This document shows positions 31,095 through 42,227 of a stretch of 64,000 nt of DNA, in pieces. The stretch lies in the NCBI RefSeq assembly GCF_964355755.1, contig NC_092672.1, positions 21,138,501-21,202,500 of the forward strand. Reading direction: 5' to 3'. This stretch comes from Antedon mediterranea. Its lineage: Eukaryota > Echinodermata > Crinoidea > Comatulida > Antedonidae. The notes under the pieces were generated by a model. The model did not search any database and had not been told where the DNA came from. It saw only the letters and a program-made list of their open reading frames with translations. Positions within the stretch are counted from its first letter, which is position 1. Each line of letters begins with the position of its first letter. The translations under genes were made by a program, and so were the position numbers.

Positions 31095-32606
31095 TTAAAG
31101 TTTAGTTAGCAAAGTTCAAAAGGATGAATTAAAACACCTAATAAAATCCTTAAAAAGAGGCTACGAGGATGCTTGTTTTTCTTGTCTTACCATTATTGAA
31201 TAAATGTTATTGAATTGAAATTAAATTGAATTGAATTAACAGCCACCACATATTATAATATACATTAATGACAAAATATGATGTTTTAATTAAGTTTAAC
31301 TAAAAATGAAAAACTACAATGTGTATTCCCTTTGCGTACTGATCAGCCATTTTTTATTGCAAGGTTTCAAAATGATGCAATGAACTTTACTCTGTCCATT
31401 TGATTGAATGTTAAATCGACCAAATATAAGTCCTGATAATGAACAGAACAGAGTATGCTCAGTATAATGTGCATTAAGCATGCGCAGATTAATATTTTGT
31501 GTAGATTACCGTGATCCTTTCATCTACCGTCCACCTCTACTGTCATAAAGTCACTAGTAGGTTTTATTGTAAATTAACAGCAACAGCTACCGTATACTAA
31601 ATAGTGGTACTAATCATTGTCAGTATTTTCATTTCTATTGTAAATTAATAGTCAACAGATACCTCTTAGAATCGGTAAGTCATACATTCTACTCATTCAC
31701 CCTTTACCAAAAATTTTGTATTTTTAAAATGTCTTTCTTTCCATCATATATTCATTTATGACTGACAATTTTATACTTATAGTTACATTCTACTGTAAAA
31801 CAATAATACTCTCATTGTCATTACATTCAGCCTCTTACATTAACATTCAAATTAATTCAGAATAAATACATTTGAATGATGAAGTAAACAGAATAACTAA
31901 AATACAAATAAATTGGTATATTTCTATACTATTGTACCTTATAACACAAGCATCTCCTGTTCGTCCGAAGCGCGTAACAATTTCGAAAGGCATTGTCAGA
32001 TAGAATAGAGCTAATGGGTGTTGCCATTGTGAGCCATGGAGTAGCGCGCCCTCATCAAATTAGAAAGTCAAAATCATAGAGGGGATCTGCTAATACTATA
32101 GAGGGATAGAGTAATTGACTGAGCCCTCTATAGGAATTAATAGTTTTTACTTCCTAGTTTGGAGGGGGCGCTGCTCCATGCTATGAAATGGCGTCGCCCA
32201 GTTTGACCTTTTAACCCTGTACTTCCAATACTGTGTTTTGAATGCAAATTGAAGAACAGGAGATTCTTGTGTTATCAGTTCTTTGCTTTGATGGAGATGA
32301 TGATACATAAAACTGTTATAAAGCCTATCAAACATACAGTGCTAGTTGACGGTGATTATTTGCTTTTTGTCAAAAGTAAATAATAGTCAACCAGAAATAA
32401 AACTTGGTTTACTAAAGCTTTGGTTGCCAACGCAATGTAGGCGCTACGCAAGTGCGTTGACCAATAACAAGCAACAGTTCGGATAATCCATCACATTCTG
32501 ATTGGTAAATTTGCTTGATTTAATTTACAAAAAAATTGCATAGACTACAGACAAATGGACAGACTAAATGTTGGGACAAACAAACTTATTACATGCAATT
32601 ATTACT
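31095..32606 (+). repeat. 1.5-kb dispersed repeat, copy 1
   Basis: Matches 52003-53512 over its whole length in the same orientation, with scattered substitutions and small indels. The first 150 bases look like a LINE 3' end (TTGTTTTTCTTGTCTTACCA then AATAAATGTTATTGAATTGA and ATTGAA units). Further on, a CpG-containing part (TTCGTCCGAAGCG; GCCATGGAGTAGCGCGCCC) lies near 31960-32060. No protein frame is shared. The ends do not show clear terminal repeats. Confidence 0.85.
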
Positions 32607-35600
32607 TAAAAAATAATTTGGGATTTACACTACCCATCTGAATATACATACACCTTAATCTGAATACCTTATCCAACATGATTACAGTGTTTAAACAGCG
32701 AATAACACTATGCCTTTGTAGATTCATTCCATAACATAGTTTCATTCCATTAAAACTACAATAGTAACATTATCATATAACCTATATAACCTACCACTTT
32801 TTTTAATAGAATAAACCAAATGCTATCATCTCTTTAACTATTTAATACACAATAACATCTACCCGTCTATGATAGTGCAACGTGTCAATCACACTCACAG
32901 CTAAAGACACCCTTGTACACCTTTGTGTCTTATTATTCAATGCATTTCAACACAATGCTGCTCAGACACCACCTATATTATTCTACTTGAGTTTGCTAGA
33001 TCATCATATAAAAGTGCATTATGATGAGATCAGATTGTTTTTATATAATTGTACTTTATTAATAATTATAATATTGACAAGCATTCTGATGTTTGTTCAT
33101 GATTGTGCAGAGCCATGATAAATACAATTGTCACAGCTTGAATAAGGTAACAGGGAGAAAATTAAATGAAAACCTTCCTCAATAATATTTCTCTGCTCAA
33201 ATGCTGGATTGTAATGAGTTTTTAATATTAAATGTGTCTATATAATTTATTGTTTGTTAAGTAGGTCTTTTAACATAGTGATGTTTAATGTGAAATGGTT
33301 AAATGTATTCAGAGTGAGATCTGCCAATGTAAATTATCTTAATTAAAATCATTTACATTAGAAACTTTCAATTGTATTTCTATTATATTTTATCAATTTT
33401 AAGTGCTGTTCTTAATATACAATTGCAGTCTACCAAATCATGGAGCTATAAAGCTCAATGAGACTGAAAAACTGTTAACTTATGATGTACACAGCCTATT
33501 TAATACTTAGTTGAAATGCCATTATTATACATTTTTAATCATTGATTTATTTAGAGAAATTAATAAAACTTCACCAGAAGTTTTAGAATGGTCATATCAG
33601 TTGTATTTTGATTATTTATACTACTATAACAATATATGTTCACATTTTGTAGTAATACACTACCAACATGTATAGATAGTATTTACAATACCCATCTGAA
33701 TAATTATACTACACCTTAATCTGAATACCTTATCCAACCTGAATACAGCATTTATACAGCGAATACTGTTTTGTAGTTTCATTCCATAAAGCCATAATTT
33801 AACATCAAATAAATAGTCATAAAATTAAAATTAAATCTTCTTTATTTTATTAGATTCATTTCTTTGTTTTCTTTTGAAAAAGATTTTAATACACCAAAAA
33901 AAAAACCCCAAAAATAAAAACATCTACCCTGTATGTGATGATACACATGGGGTCAAATCATTTTTCTATTCGACCTATTCGCTATCCTTCGCTAGGACAG
34001 AATAATCTGGATTTTTTTTTTTTTACATTAATCCAAGTTAATCAACTACCACACTTTATTTCAAAAGATATTAAACATTTTTTAGCATAATTATTTTTTT
34101 TGTAAAATGGCTGCATAATTAGTTATCCACACCTTGGCGGATAACTCCTTGTGATTGTATAAAATGATCATCAACTTTTTTTATCTGTATTATTCTTCTT
34201 TCATTCCACATTTCATAACTTCGTAAAGTTGTGCACCTACTATTTTTTTAAATTTTATGAATTTAAATGATTGATCATAGATCAAAAAACCAAACGTCAT
34301 TTTGTATTGACACTTTTTTAATTTAAGTCATTTCAAGAGTCAACTTTCTATGGATTAAAAATGGCATGTTTCACAAAGTTACGCACACAAGATTTCTTAC
34401 AACCAACACCTGCACTTGCTTTAACTTAATGCGCATTCTCAGTTTGTGAACTTAATTTAATTCTCTTGAATTTTTCATTATTTAAGCCTTAAAAGAATTG
34501 AAAAGTCAATTAAACCATATCAACTTTTATTTTAATGACTTACTGATTTTGATTTTAAATGCATTATGGCTACTCATACATGCTGATTGCATTGTTAACC
34601 CTATTTCACATTGACTATTCTTTTTATTGTACAAGTTACTAAATATTTTAGTTTACTTAATTCACTTCCCACAACCTTAATCAATAATCACCTTGAAAAA
34701 TTTCAATATAAATTTACCTCCTGGTTCATCCTGTTTTTCATCACTGTTTTCCTCCTTGTACTCTATTTGCACAAACATACTTTGCCTATTATATTATTCT
34801 TAATAGTTGTTGTTTACAATAGTGATGAAAGCATTAATTTTGAAAATTTCTGTAATTTCGCGTGGAAGTAATCATATTTATCTTAATTTATGTCATGTTC
34901 ATCCCACCAAAATCTGATGATGAAAACAGTTACCATGAAATTAGTACTTATGTAGAAACAAGGCTATAAAAAAAAGGATAGATTCAGGGTTTAACAAAAT
35001 ATATGACATAATCAATTTTAACCGGCTGAAAACATCTATTGAAATCCTCCATACATTATGTAGAAGAGCTGACTATTGCAATATGCTTTATTAGTTGATG
35101 CCATTCCAAAAGATTGTAAGTATAATTAAGAATCATAACAACAATATGTCTGTACATATTAAGGATGAATGTATTATAACAAACATGAAGCCAACAGCAA
35201 AACGTATATACTCATGCTTCAAATCAAAATCTATTACTTCTCGGGTTTTAGACAAATGAAATGTTGCTCTCAACGCCCAAAACATCATCTGATAAAGAAG
35301 ATGAAAAATGGAAAAATATACTAAATTATAAACCATTACATAAAATTGTTCCAACTAACTTACAGCTGTATCTGGAAATTGAAAAATAAAAATGAATGTG
35401 ATATATATGTGTTATTGAAAATGAAAAGCATATGTTCTTATAATTATTGTATACATAACAAATTATGTAAAAATATTGATAACATTTTTATAGGAATAGA
35501 CAATAGCAGAAGTTCATTTAAAGAACCTCTTTAATGCATGGCTCAGATTGTCTACAGTATATACATATATACAGTGCTTAAATGCTTTAAGTATCTAATA

Positions 35601-36232
35601 CCTTGCAATTGTATATTCTTTTAACAATCGTAAATCATACAGGTTTGATAATGCATTTTTTCTCATATTTGAATAAAATAGGTGTTTATCAAGTCAATAC
35701 TGTATTCAAATTTAGGAACAGCTTAATCACAAAATAATGGGATCATTGTGCACTTTGTAATATTAATAATTCATTATACGATGTATTGATACTTTAACAC
35801 TTCTTTATTGTATCTTGAACTTTGTTGTTATCATTGATACAATAATACATGAATCAAGTGTCAACAATTATAGAGCATTCATATTAACAGTTAATGTTGA
35901 CTGATATGATTTTACTGTACCTTTCATCTCATCTTGAAAATTAAAAAAGTAAATAAAAATTAATCAAATATTAAAAATAATACAAATATAAATAAGGCTG
36001 ATATTGATGATATTGATTGCAATTTGCCTAATGAGGTTTGATGATTAAAATGAGAACTCAACAGGGTGAATTTTCAATACAAGATGTAGGCCTACTGTAA
36101 GTAATAATAACCTGTCATTCTTTTAAAATACAAAATAAATTGGCAAATTGATGGTAAATGCCACTTAGAAGAGTTTATATGAAAGTATTTGTATGATAAA
36201 ATTGAATTATCATATGCATTTATTATTTTTAG
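32607..36232. other. Ankyrin gene intron, no gene recognised
   Basis: 3.6 kb of AT-rich sequence. Phrases such as CACTACCCATCTGAATA with CTTAATCTGAATACCTTATCCAAC occur at about 32625-32700 and again at 33690-33750, a short diverged repeat. Open frames near 32.9, 34.6 and 35.2 kb have no family resemblance. Confidence 0.45.
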
Positions 36233-36331
36233 AATGGATCAACACCTCTGATTGAAGCTGCATATAAAGGTTTTGATGAAGTCTGCTTGGTCCTTCTCAA
36301 TAAGGGAGCTGATGTAAATCACCAAAACAAG
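36233..36331 (+). CDS. Ankyrin-repeat gene, downstream exon (one full repeat)
   Basis: Exactly 99 bases between acceptor TTATTTTTAG and donor GTACTT, phase 0. It reads NGSTPLIEAAYKGFDEVCLV then LLNKGADVNHQNK, a complete ankyrin repeat with TPLI-AA--G, second helix and GADVN loop. The same length, phase and boundary residues (N-G at start, QN[KN] at end) as the exon at 9680 show it belongs to the same gene, after roughly 18 kb of sequence that includes the BEL insertion. No further ankyrin exon or stop-containing exon is seen to the right, so the gene may continue beyond the window or has ended in an exon I do not recognise. Confidence 0.85.
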
Positions 36332-38132
36332 GTACTTTCACACATTGTATTTCAAACATTTTTAAATATAGGTGGCCAGTACAATTAAATTAATAATTTA
36401 TGTTTAGTGTCATTGATACTGGGATTGTAGGATAATTCAAAGTTAGTACTATTTCAAAATCTAGACTATTAGTATATTTAAATTTGTTTGAAAATGTATA
36501 CCACAAATATTTGTTGACATGCACAACAAATAGTTTCTTTATTTTGCTTTGTTATCCTATTTTGTAAAGAAATTAATCAGAGCCTTATCATTAAAAGTTT
36601 ACATTATTTATATATGCATGTGTTTATTTTCACCAGTCAAAATTGCTAAATTATAGCAGGTATCCTGCTATACTTTATTTGCACAAGTAATTAGCATTCT
36701 TTACATAATAGATTAATCAACTGATAACATGTGTACTACAAGTTTTTTCAGCATATCCTAACTTCATTTCCTATTCTCCCAATGTAAAGTTTAGCAGGCT
36801 AACTCTCTCGTGACTCTGGAGAGTTTGCGGACGTAAAGCTCCATCCCTATTCTTCCAATGTAAAGTTTAGCAGGCTAACTCTCCTGACTGAGAGTTTACA
36901 GACGCAGCGCAAAGCTCATTTCATAAAGTTTAGTTTGGCAGGGCGACATGTGACATGATACTGTATTTTAATAATAATTCATTAGAAAATAATTAATAGG
37001 AAACTTATATTTTAAAGATGTGACCTTATACAGTACCAATTCAAAATTACAATAATTACTATGTTTTGTTTTAAAGTTAAAATGTGTTTATCGTGGACGA
37101 CGTGTGAATATGTTTTTGACCCGGGCTTCCTTGTCCTTTGTCACTAATAATAGAGGCATATTTGCATAGTTTAAAATAAATACGCAATAAAATTCATATA
37201 AATAAAAATTATATTATATAATATATATTTTATATTATATATTAAAATGTATTTAATTTATTATTACAATATTTCAAAAATAAGCTCAGATGCCGGTGGT
37301 GAGCAAAATATGCGCACTAAAAATAACTTTGGAAAACACCCACCCTAGTTTCAAAACACGATTGCATGTCACGAGGTTAAAATAAACGCCGTGGTTAGGA
37401 TTCCGACACCGGAACTCAACTGCCCACCGTTGGGGAATCCGACACGCTATTGCGCATGCCCAGAGCTCTGGGAAGTGAATTTAGCTTGTGCCACACACCA
37501 CACTACCTGAGAGGATTTACTGTAGCCTAGTTAGTCGTTGCGCGAGCAAGAGAGCGATGGATGAAACTTGGCCTAGGCCATACATGAATTAATAATTGAA
37601 AACGACTACGTCACGCGTTAAAATAATTATTATGATATTAATAAGAATCAGTATCTATCTACCGTAAGAATCGTAATGCTGTAGTAGCGTTGCGACCCCC
37701 AGTTTTTTCACATCTACGCGGTGGCTGCCGTCAACAAATTAATTTGTGACTGAATGTTATGTACAGTTTATAATGCATTATATGAAATCTTTTATTTTGT
37801 ACTTGAAAAATCATAAATCTAGTCAACTCATGTAATTATATAATTCATAATTATATGAAGTTTATATATGAATCAAGCAACAACCACTTTTTAATTACAA
37901 AATAAATAGGCCCACTGGTCACGTCTAGCTGGTAGGCCTAGCCAAAAGTATTTACTATTCGTGGATTAGCGAAGCCGCGAATTTCGCGTTAAAAAGTGAC
38001 GCACGCGGCAGGCGACGGACGCTTCCAGTGTGAACATACAAGCGAACAGTGTACGATAGTCGAATTTCAACTTCAACGCGTTGAAAACGACAGCAGCGAA
38101 GGCTTCGCACGCGAATTTTCAAAAGTTGAACC
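36332..38132. other. Non-coding, tandem and AT-rich repeats
   Basis: A two-copy repeat lies at 36775-36935 (CCAATGTAAAGTTTAGCAGG, GCTAACTCTC). An AT-only stretch lies at 37205-37260. From about 37960 the sequence turns CpG-rich (GCGAAGCCGCGAA, GACGCACGCGGCAGGCGACG, CTTCCAGTGTGAAC), like termini of PIF/Harbinger-type elements. Confidence 0.5.
36775..36935. repeat. Tandem duplication, about 70 bp
   Basis: CC-ATTCT-CCAATGTAAAG then TTTAGCAGGCTAACTCTC then GAGAGTTT-C-GACG occurs twice, with a partial third start at AAAGTTTAGTTTGGCAGG. Confidence 0.7.
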
Positions 38133-38424
38133 TTGGTCAACTTTTTGAGGCGTCGCGAGCGCGGTTCGCGTTCGTCAACCAATCAGAAGTCGGGAATATC
38201 TCTCATAGACGAGACACCGACGGCAAAAAAATGGTGGCTGACGAGCGAGGTCTTTATGGAAATACTTTGTCATTACCCTTCTTGTCTTTACGATAAGGGA
38301 AGTAAGTCATACATAGACAGAAACATAAGGATTAATGCATGAAGACAATAATTCCAGACAAACATCTGTGTAGAAGAATGCCAGAAAAACTAGGCCTAAA
38401 ACGCGTCAGAGATCAATTTGTAAA
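38133..38424 (+). pseudogene. MADF-domain exon, frame broken
   Basis: The frame at 38133-38342 contains LTSEVFMEILCHYPSCLYDK then GSKSYIDRNIRINA, the N-terminal half of a MADF (Myb/SANT-like) DNA-binding domain. At 38340 it meets TGA where MADF domains have the conserved AW. Beyond it, other frames carry VEECQK and RVRDQFVK, both expected from the domain's second half, so at least one frameshift has occurred. A donor GTGAGT stands at 38425. MADF proteins bind DNA and often end in a BESS motif; such a motif lies at 41981. It may be a decayed host gene or the DNA-binding partner gene of a Harbinger-type transposon. Confidence 0.6.
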
Positions 38425-38596
38425 GTGAGTTGGCAAGCCTTTTTATTTCTAGCCTACCTAGGTTTAGGCCATACTATTGCCTAGCTAGGCCTACCTAGCC
38501 TAGGCTACATATGTAGCCTAGGCTAGGTATATACTAGGGTATATTATACCCTAGTAGGCTAGGCCATGCCAAGTAGTACTTATAGGCCTACATAAT
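38425..38596. other. Start of MADF/BESS intron, TAGGCCTA-rich
   Basis: Dense overlapping copies of CCTAGGC and TAGGCCTA, as also at 41760-41850. Confidence 0.4.
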
Positions 38597-38730
38597 GGGT
38601 AGTAACAAAGTGCGAGGCAGCGAAGCACGCGAGGCAGGGAAGGCATGCGAGGCAAGTCAGAAATTTATGCGAGGCATCGTTTTACCATCATCAAAAAATG
38701 CGAGGCATCATTTTATCATTTCTCAAAATT
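38597..38730 (+). repeat. Element A left terminal repeat
   Basis: Copies of GCGAGGCA near 38612, 38629, 38646, 38672 and 38699, plus degenerate forms. Mirrors 41590-41729. Confidence 0.75.
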
Positions 38731-38814
38731 GCAAGGCAGGAAATCACCGAAATTGAAGTAGCCTAGGCCTAGGCCCGCTAGGCTAGTTTCCTTTTGCACC
38801 TGCCTTGTATTTTA

Positions 38815-38904
38815 GGGTGTCACGAAACCTCAGACCACGAAAGCTCAGACCCCCTAAGACCTAAGATCACGAAAGCTAAGACCCAACACCTAAGATTACA
38901 AATA
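38815..38904 (+). repeat. Element B left TIR
   Basis: 90 bp, identical to the reverse complement of 39804-39893. Confidence 0.95.
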
Positions 38905-39138
38905 CTAAGATATACTACAGCTTAAAAACAATACTTGTTTATCCATACATAATTTTAAACACAGTAGGTTTCATTTATTACCATAAATATAATTTAATAC
39001 TACCGCAAAACATAGATAAACTCACATTATTTTCGCCCGTTGAGTAAATGTATATTTTTTCTTTACAACAAACAAACTTGACGGGTTGTTTGTTGGTATA
39101 TATTTACTCCATTGTGTTGGTTCAGAGGATGTTTTTCT

Positions 39139-39797
39139 TACGCACCTGCCTTTCTTGTATTTTGACTCCAAATTTGTTGACTAACTTTATCCTGAACACC
39201 ACACTTTAAAATTAGGACTTATAAGTACTTTCAGAAGGAGAAACACATAATAACAAATAAATAAATCCTTTAAATTGATGATTTTACAGATGTGTTTCTT
39301 TGTATACTGTAATGTAACTCCTCGAGCTCCCATGCTCAATGTTTTTGTTTCTATGGAGCGCCAAAAGAGCAACAATAATAGTACAAGTATAAAAACAGAA
39401 AGAAAACGAAACGAAAAAACTTATCATGATTTTTAAATTAAAATTTATTTGCCAGTATTTATTTCTTCGTACTTGCATGATTATACTATTATCATTACAA
39501 TTTTAATTTTACATTGTTCCATCCACACTGTAGATGGACTCCACAGAGTTTTCAGCCCTCTATATAATTTTTGCTCTTTTGACGTTCCATAGAAACAAAA
39601 ACATTGAACATGGCCCATGGGGTAGGCCTACTGTACTGTAGGCTAGTCATTTTGTGTGCGAGAAAAACGTCTGTAAAATCATCAATTTAAAAATGTATTT
39701 GTTACTTTTTATGTGATTCTTTTTCATGAAAGTGCCAATTCTAAGGTGTGGTATTCAGAATAAATGTTAGGAGTTAAAATACAAGGCAGGTGCGAAA
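39139..39797. mobile_element. Element F2: second foldback copy inside element B
   Basis: The inverted ends CGCACCTGCCTT and AAGGCAGGTGCG are followed inwards by TTGTATTTTGACTCC and GGAGTTAAAATACAA, then AACACCACACTTTAAA versus TAAGGTGTGGTATTC, and the GGAACGTCAAAAG / GGAGCGCCAAAAG phrase on both arms. It is the same family as F1, which encloses element B. Confidence 0.75.
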
Positions 39798-39803
39798 GAT
39801 AAA

Positions 39804-39893
39804 TATTTGTAATCTTAGGTGTTGGGTCTTAGCTTTCGTGATCTTAGGTCTTAGGGGGTCTGAGCTTTCGTGGTCTGAGGTTTCGTGACACCC
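39804..39893 (-). repeat. Element B right TIR
   Basis: 90 bp, identical to the reverse complement of 38815-38904. Confidence 0.95.
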
Positions 39894-40697
39894 TTGTATT
39901 TTAACCAACTTTATCCTGAATACCACAGCTTAGAATTAGTAGGCCTACTTTAATTAAGAAAAATCACATAAAAGTAACAATAAATCCATTAAATTGGTGA
40001 TTTTACAGACGTTGTTTTTCTCGCATTTCGCACACTCAATGTTCAATATTTTGGTTTCTATGGAACGTCAAAAGAGCAAAATTAATTAGAGGGCTAAAAA
40101 CTCTGTGGAATCCATTTATATTTAACGCATTATTTGGTGAAAATCAAGTACAATTTCAATAGATTTTGTCACTGTTAGTAAGGAAAAATGTTACTGTTGA
40201 TAATGTACACGGTTTCGTTAACCTTTTAAAGAATGAAATAGAAAAATTCATCATAATATCCTTAGTAGGATGTCCTAGGTCTAGACTAGGTAGTGATGTT
40301 GATTTACGATCGATTATTATCTTTGAAAACAGAACAGTATCAGCAGTAACATATTACAACATTTTTATTGACAAATTAACAAATATATTGAAATGAAACG
40401 TGTTTTTCACCAATAAATGCATGAGAAATTGACGCATTCCACTGAGTATTAGTCCTCTATTATCGTTGCTTTTTTGGCGCTCCATAGAAACAAAAATATT
40501 GAACATTGAATAAGTGAAATTCGCGAACAGTGTGCGAGAAACACGCCTGTAAAATCATTAATTTAAGGATTTATTTGTTACTTTTTATGTGATTCTTTCA
40601 TTAAAGTACTCATGAGGTATACTTCTAAGGTGTGGTATTCACACGATAAAGTTAGTTATCAAATTTGGAGTAAAAATACAAGCGAAGGAAACTAGCG

Positions 40698-41589
40698 CCA
40701 GGTTTATTAGTACGTACATGGACAACAATAAATAAAAATCGTTCGTAATATACCTAGCTTACTAAAACAGGAATAGTGTATCATTATTAAATATTACACC
40801 AATTATTATATCAAAATTGATTAAATTATTTTCTACATAGGCCTCTTATCTAGGTTAGGGCTAAGCATATTAGCTAAAGTTTAATTTTAGGCCTAGTATT
40901 ACAATTGTCGGACGTAAGTCTTTTTTCACACGCGCTCCAGAATTCTGTCGCAATTTTTTTCTTTGCGGCATGTTATTGGATCGGCATATCAGTTACCTTT
41001 TATTCACCGCCAGTTATTGAACTTGTCCTAGCAATCGCTGTTCACCTTATTTGCGAGAGAGGTACACGTGTTGTTCCTAGAGAATGGAATGTCAAAAATG
41101 TCTTTGGCACGCCGCTCAGAGAGAAGTCTGTGCGTTGCTGCTGAAACCACGTGCTATAGGAGGGGAATGCACCACAATCCTCTGAGCTGAGGGCTGAATC
41201 ATTCCGCTACCTGCTAAATAGTAAAGAGGGATTTTCCATCTCTCGGGTCTACCGGATCTAGGCGCAGGGGTGTGACAAAATATTATTTTCACTCTGCTAT
41301 GTTCGAGAGACATGTGAGTGAACACGCTCGAAATGCCAACAAACATTGCAGTCATTTGATGAGTGTGTCGCTATAACAATTATTGTTTATCGAAAGTTGA
41401 AGACTGTCGTTCAGATTTTTGAACCGTAGTTTGGGCACTTTTGTAAAAGTAAAATTTGACACGATATGACTTGAATGAAAAAACAATCGTTACATAAAAA
41501 TAAACAACATGATGAGTGTATACACGAATCTATTTAGATACGCTTGTATCGATTGATTATTAGGTCTATAATATAGCACAATAGCACGT
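40698..41589. other. Internal region of element A, unidentified
   Basis: Higher G+C than the surroundings, with overlapping open frames on both strands at 40905-41144 (+, 79 codons, a hydrophobic middle such as VAIFFFAACYWIGISVTF) and 41116-41355 (-, 79 codons). I recognise neither. This could be captured host sequence or decayed transposase. Confidence 0.35.
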
Positions 41590-41729
41590 TAAGATATGCC
41601 TCGCACCTTTTTGAAATTGTAAACTATATGCCTCGCACTTTTGGAAATGATAAAATGATGCCTCGCACAAATATTTGGCATGCCTCGCTTGCCTCCCGTG
41701 CCTCGCTGCCTCGCACTTTGTCAACACTC
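41590..41729 (-). repeat. Element A right terminal repeat
   Basis: Six or more copies of TGCCTCGC, the reverse complement of GCGAGGCA, ending CTTTGTCAACACTC. Confidence 0.75.
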
Positions 41730-41980
41730 CTACATAATACTTACTAATCCCTACTAGTCTACTATGTGCTAGGCCAGGCCTAGCCTAGGTTAAGCCTACT
41801 ACTATGAGTACAGTACTACTAGGCCTAGCTAGGCCTAGCCTACTTATTATTATTAATTAATATTTATAGGCCTAATATTTAGTTGATTTAGTGTTGTAAG
41901 TCTATAGGCCTAGTAGTAGTAATATTAATACATAAATATTGTTGTTTTTTGTTTGTTTTTTTAGGTCAATTAGATGAACA

Positions 41981-42130
41981 TTGATAAATGGGATCCTTCA
42001 GGCTATTACCAGCGTTACAAACTCCACCAATGACCAAGCTAGTAGTTTAAGCGGCCAGTATATTATTGCCATGGAATTACGAGCAATTGCTCCTCAAAAA
42101 CGTGGACTGGCAATTATGAGGCTGATACAG
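41981..42130 (+). CDS. BESS-motif exon
   Basis: The last part of an exon ending at donor GTTTGT (42131) reads, in phase 0, LSGQYIIAMELRAIAPQKRG then LAIMRLIQ. The pattern of a hydrophobic pair, an acidic/polar turn, P-KR and an amphipathic helix ending in IQ fits the BESS protein-interaction motif of MADF proteins. Joining to 43045 keeps the frame. The 5' border is uncertain: after the acceptor at 41964 this frame has TGA at 41975, so either an acceptor within the exon is used or the gene is broken here as in the MADF part. Confidence 0.5.
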
Positions 42131-42227
42131 GTTTGTATAGACTTTTTTCAAATGGGTATGTCAGTTGGTGACATACATTGGCCAGAAAAAAATGATTTGA
42201 GCAATATGCCTTACTATAGCAATTTTT

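Larger units (their letters stand above)
38815..39893. mobile_element. Element B: 1.08-kb element with perfect 90-bp TIRs
   Basis: 38815-38904 and 39804-39893 are exact reverse complements over 90 bp (starting GGGTGTCACGAAACCTCAGA). The direct repeat TTGTATTTTA stands immediately outside on both sides (38805-38814; 39894-39903) and belongs to the arm of element F1, so B jumped into F1. The TIRs themselves contain the spaced motif CACGAAAGCT. Superfamily unresolved: 8-10 bp target duplications fit Mutator, hAT or P. Perfect TIRs argue for recent activity. Confidence 0.9.
38782..40697. mobile_element. Element F1: foldback element with about 300-bp arms
   Basis: The ends GCTAGTTTCCTT (left) and AAGGAAACTAGC (right) are inverted. 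After removing the inserted element B (38815-39903), the left arm continues with TTGTATTTTAACCAACTTTA, AATACCACAGCTTAGAA, TTTCTATGGAACGTCAAAAG and CTCTGTGGAATCC. The right arm reads the same in reverse with divergence (GGAGTAAAAATACAAG; GGCGCTCCATAGAAACAAA). The centre (about 40146-40395) is unique and has a 76-codon open frame without family resemblance. Confidence 0.75.
38597..41729. mobile_element. Element A: Mutator-like TIR element with GCGAGGCA arrays
   Basis: A 3.1-kb segment flanked by the 9-bp direct repeat CTACATAAT (38588-38596; 41730-41738). Its ends are inverted: GGGTAGTAACAAAGTGCGAG on the left and, reverse-complemented, GAGTGTTGACAAAGTGCGAG on the right. Each terminal region (about 130 bp) holds five or six spaced copies of GCGAGGCA. 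A 9-bp target duplication, long diverged terminal repeats and subterminal motif arrays fit Mutator-like elements. No transposase is visible, so it is non-autonomous. It hosts the nested elements F1, B and F2. Confidence 0.7.
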
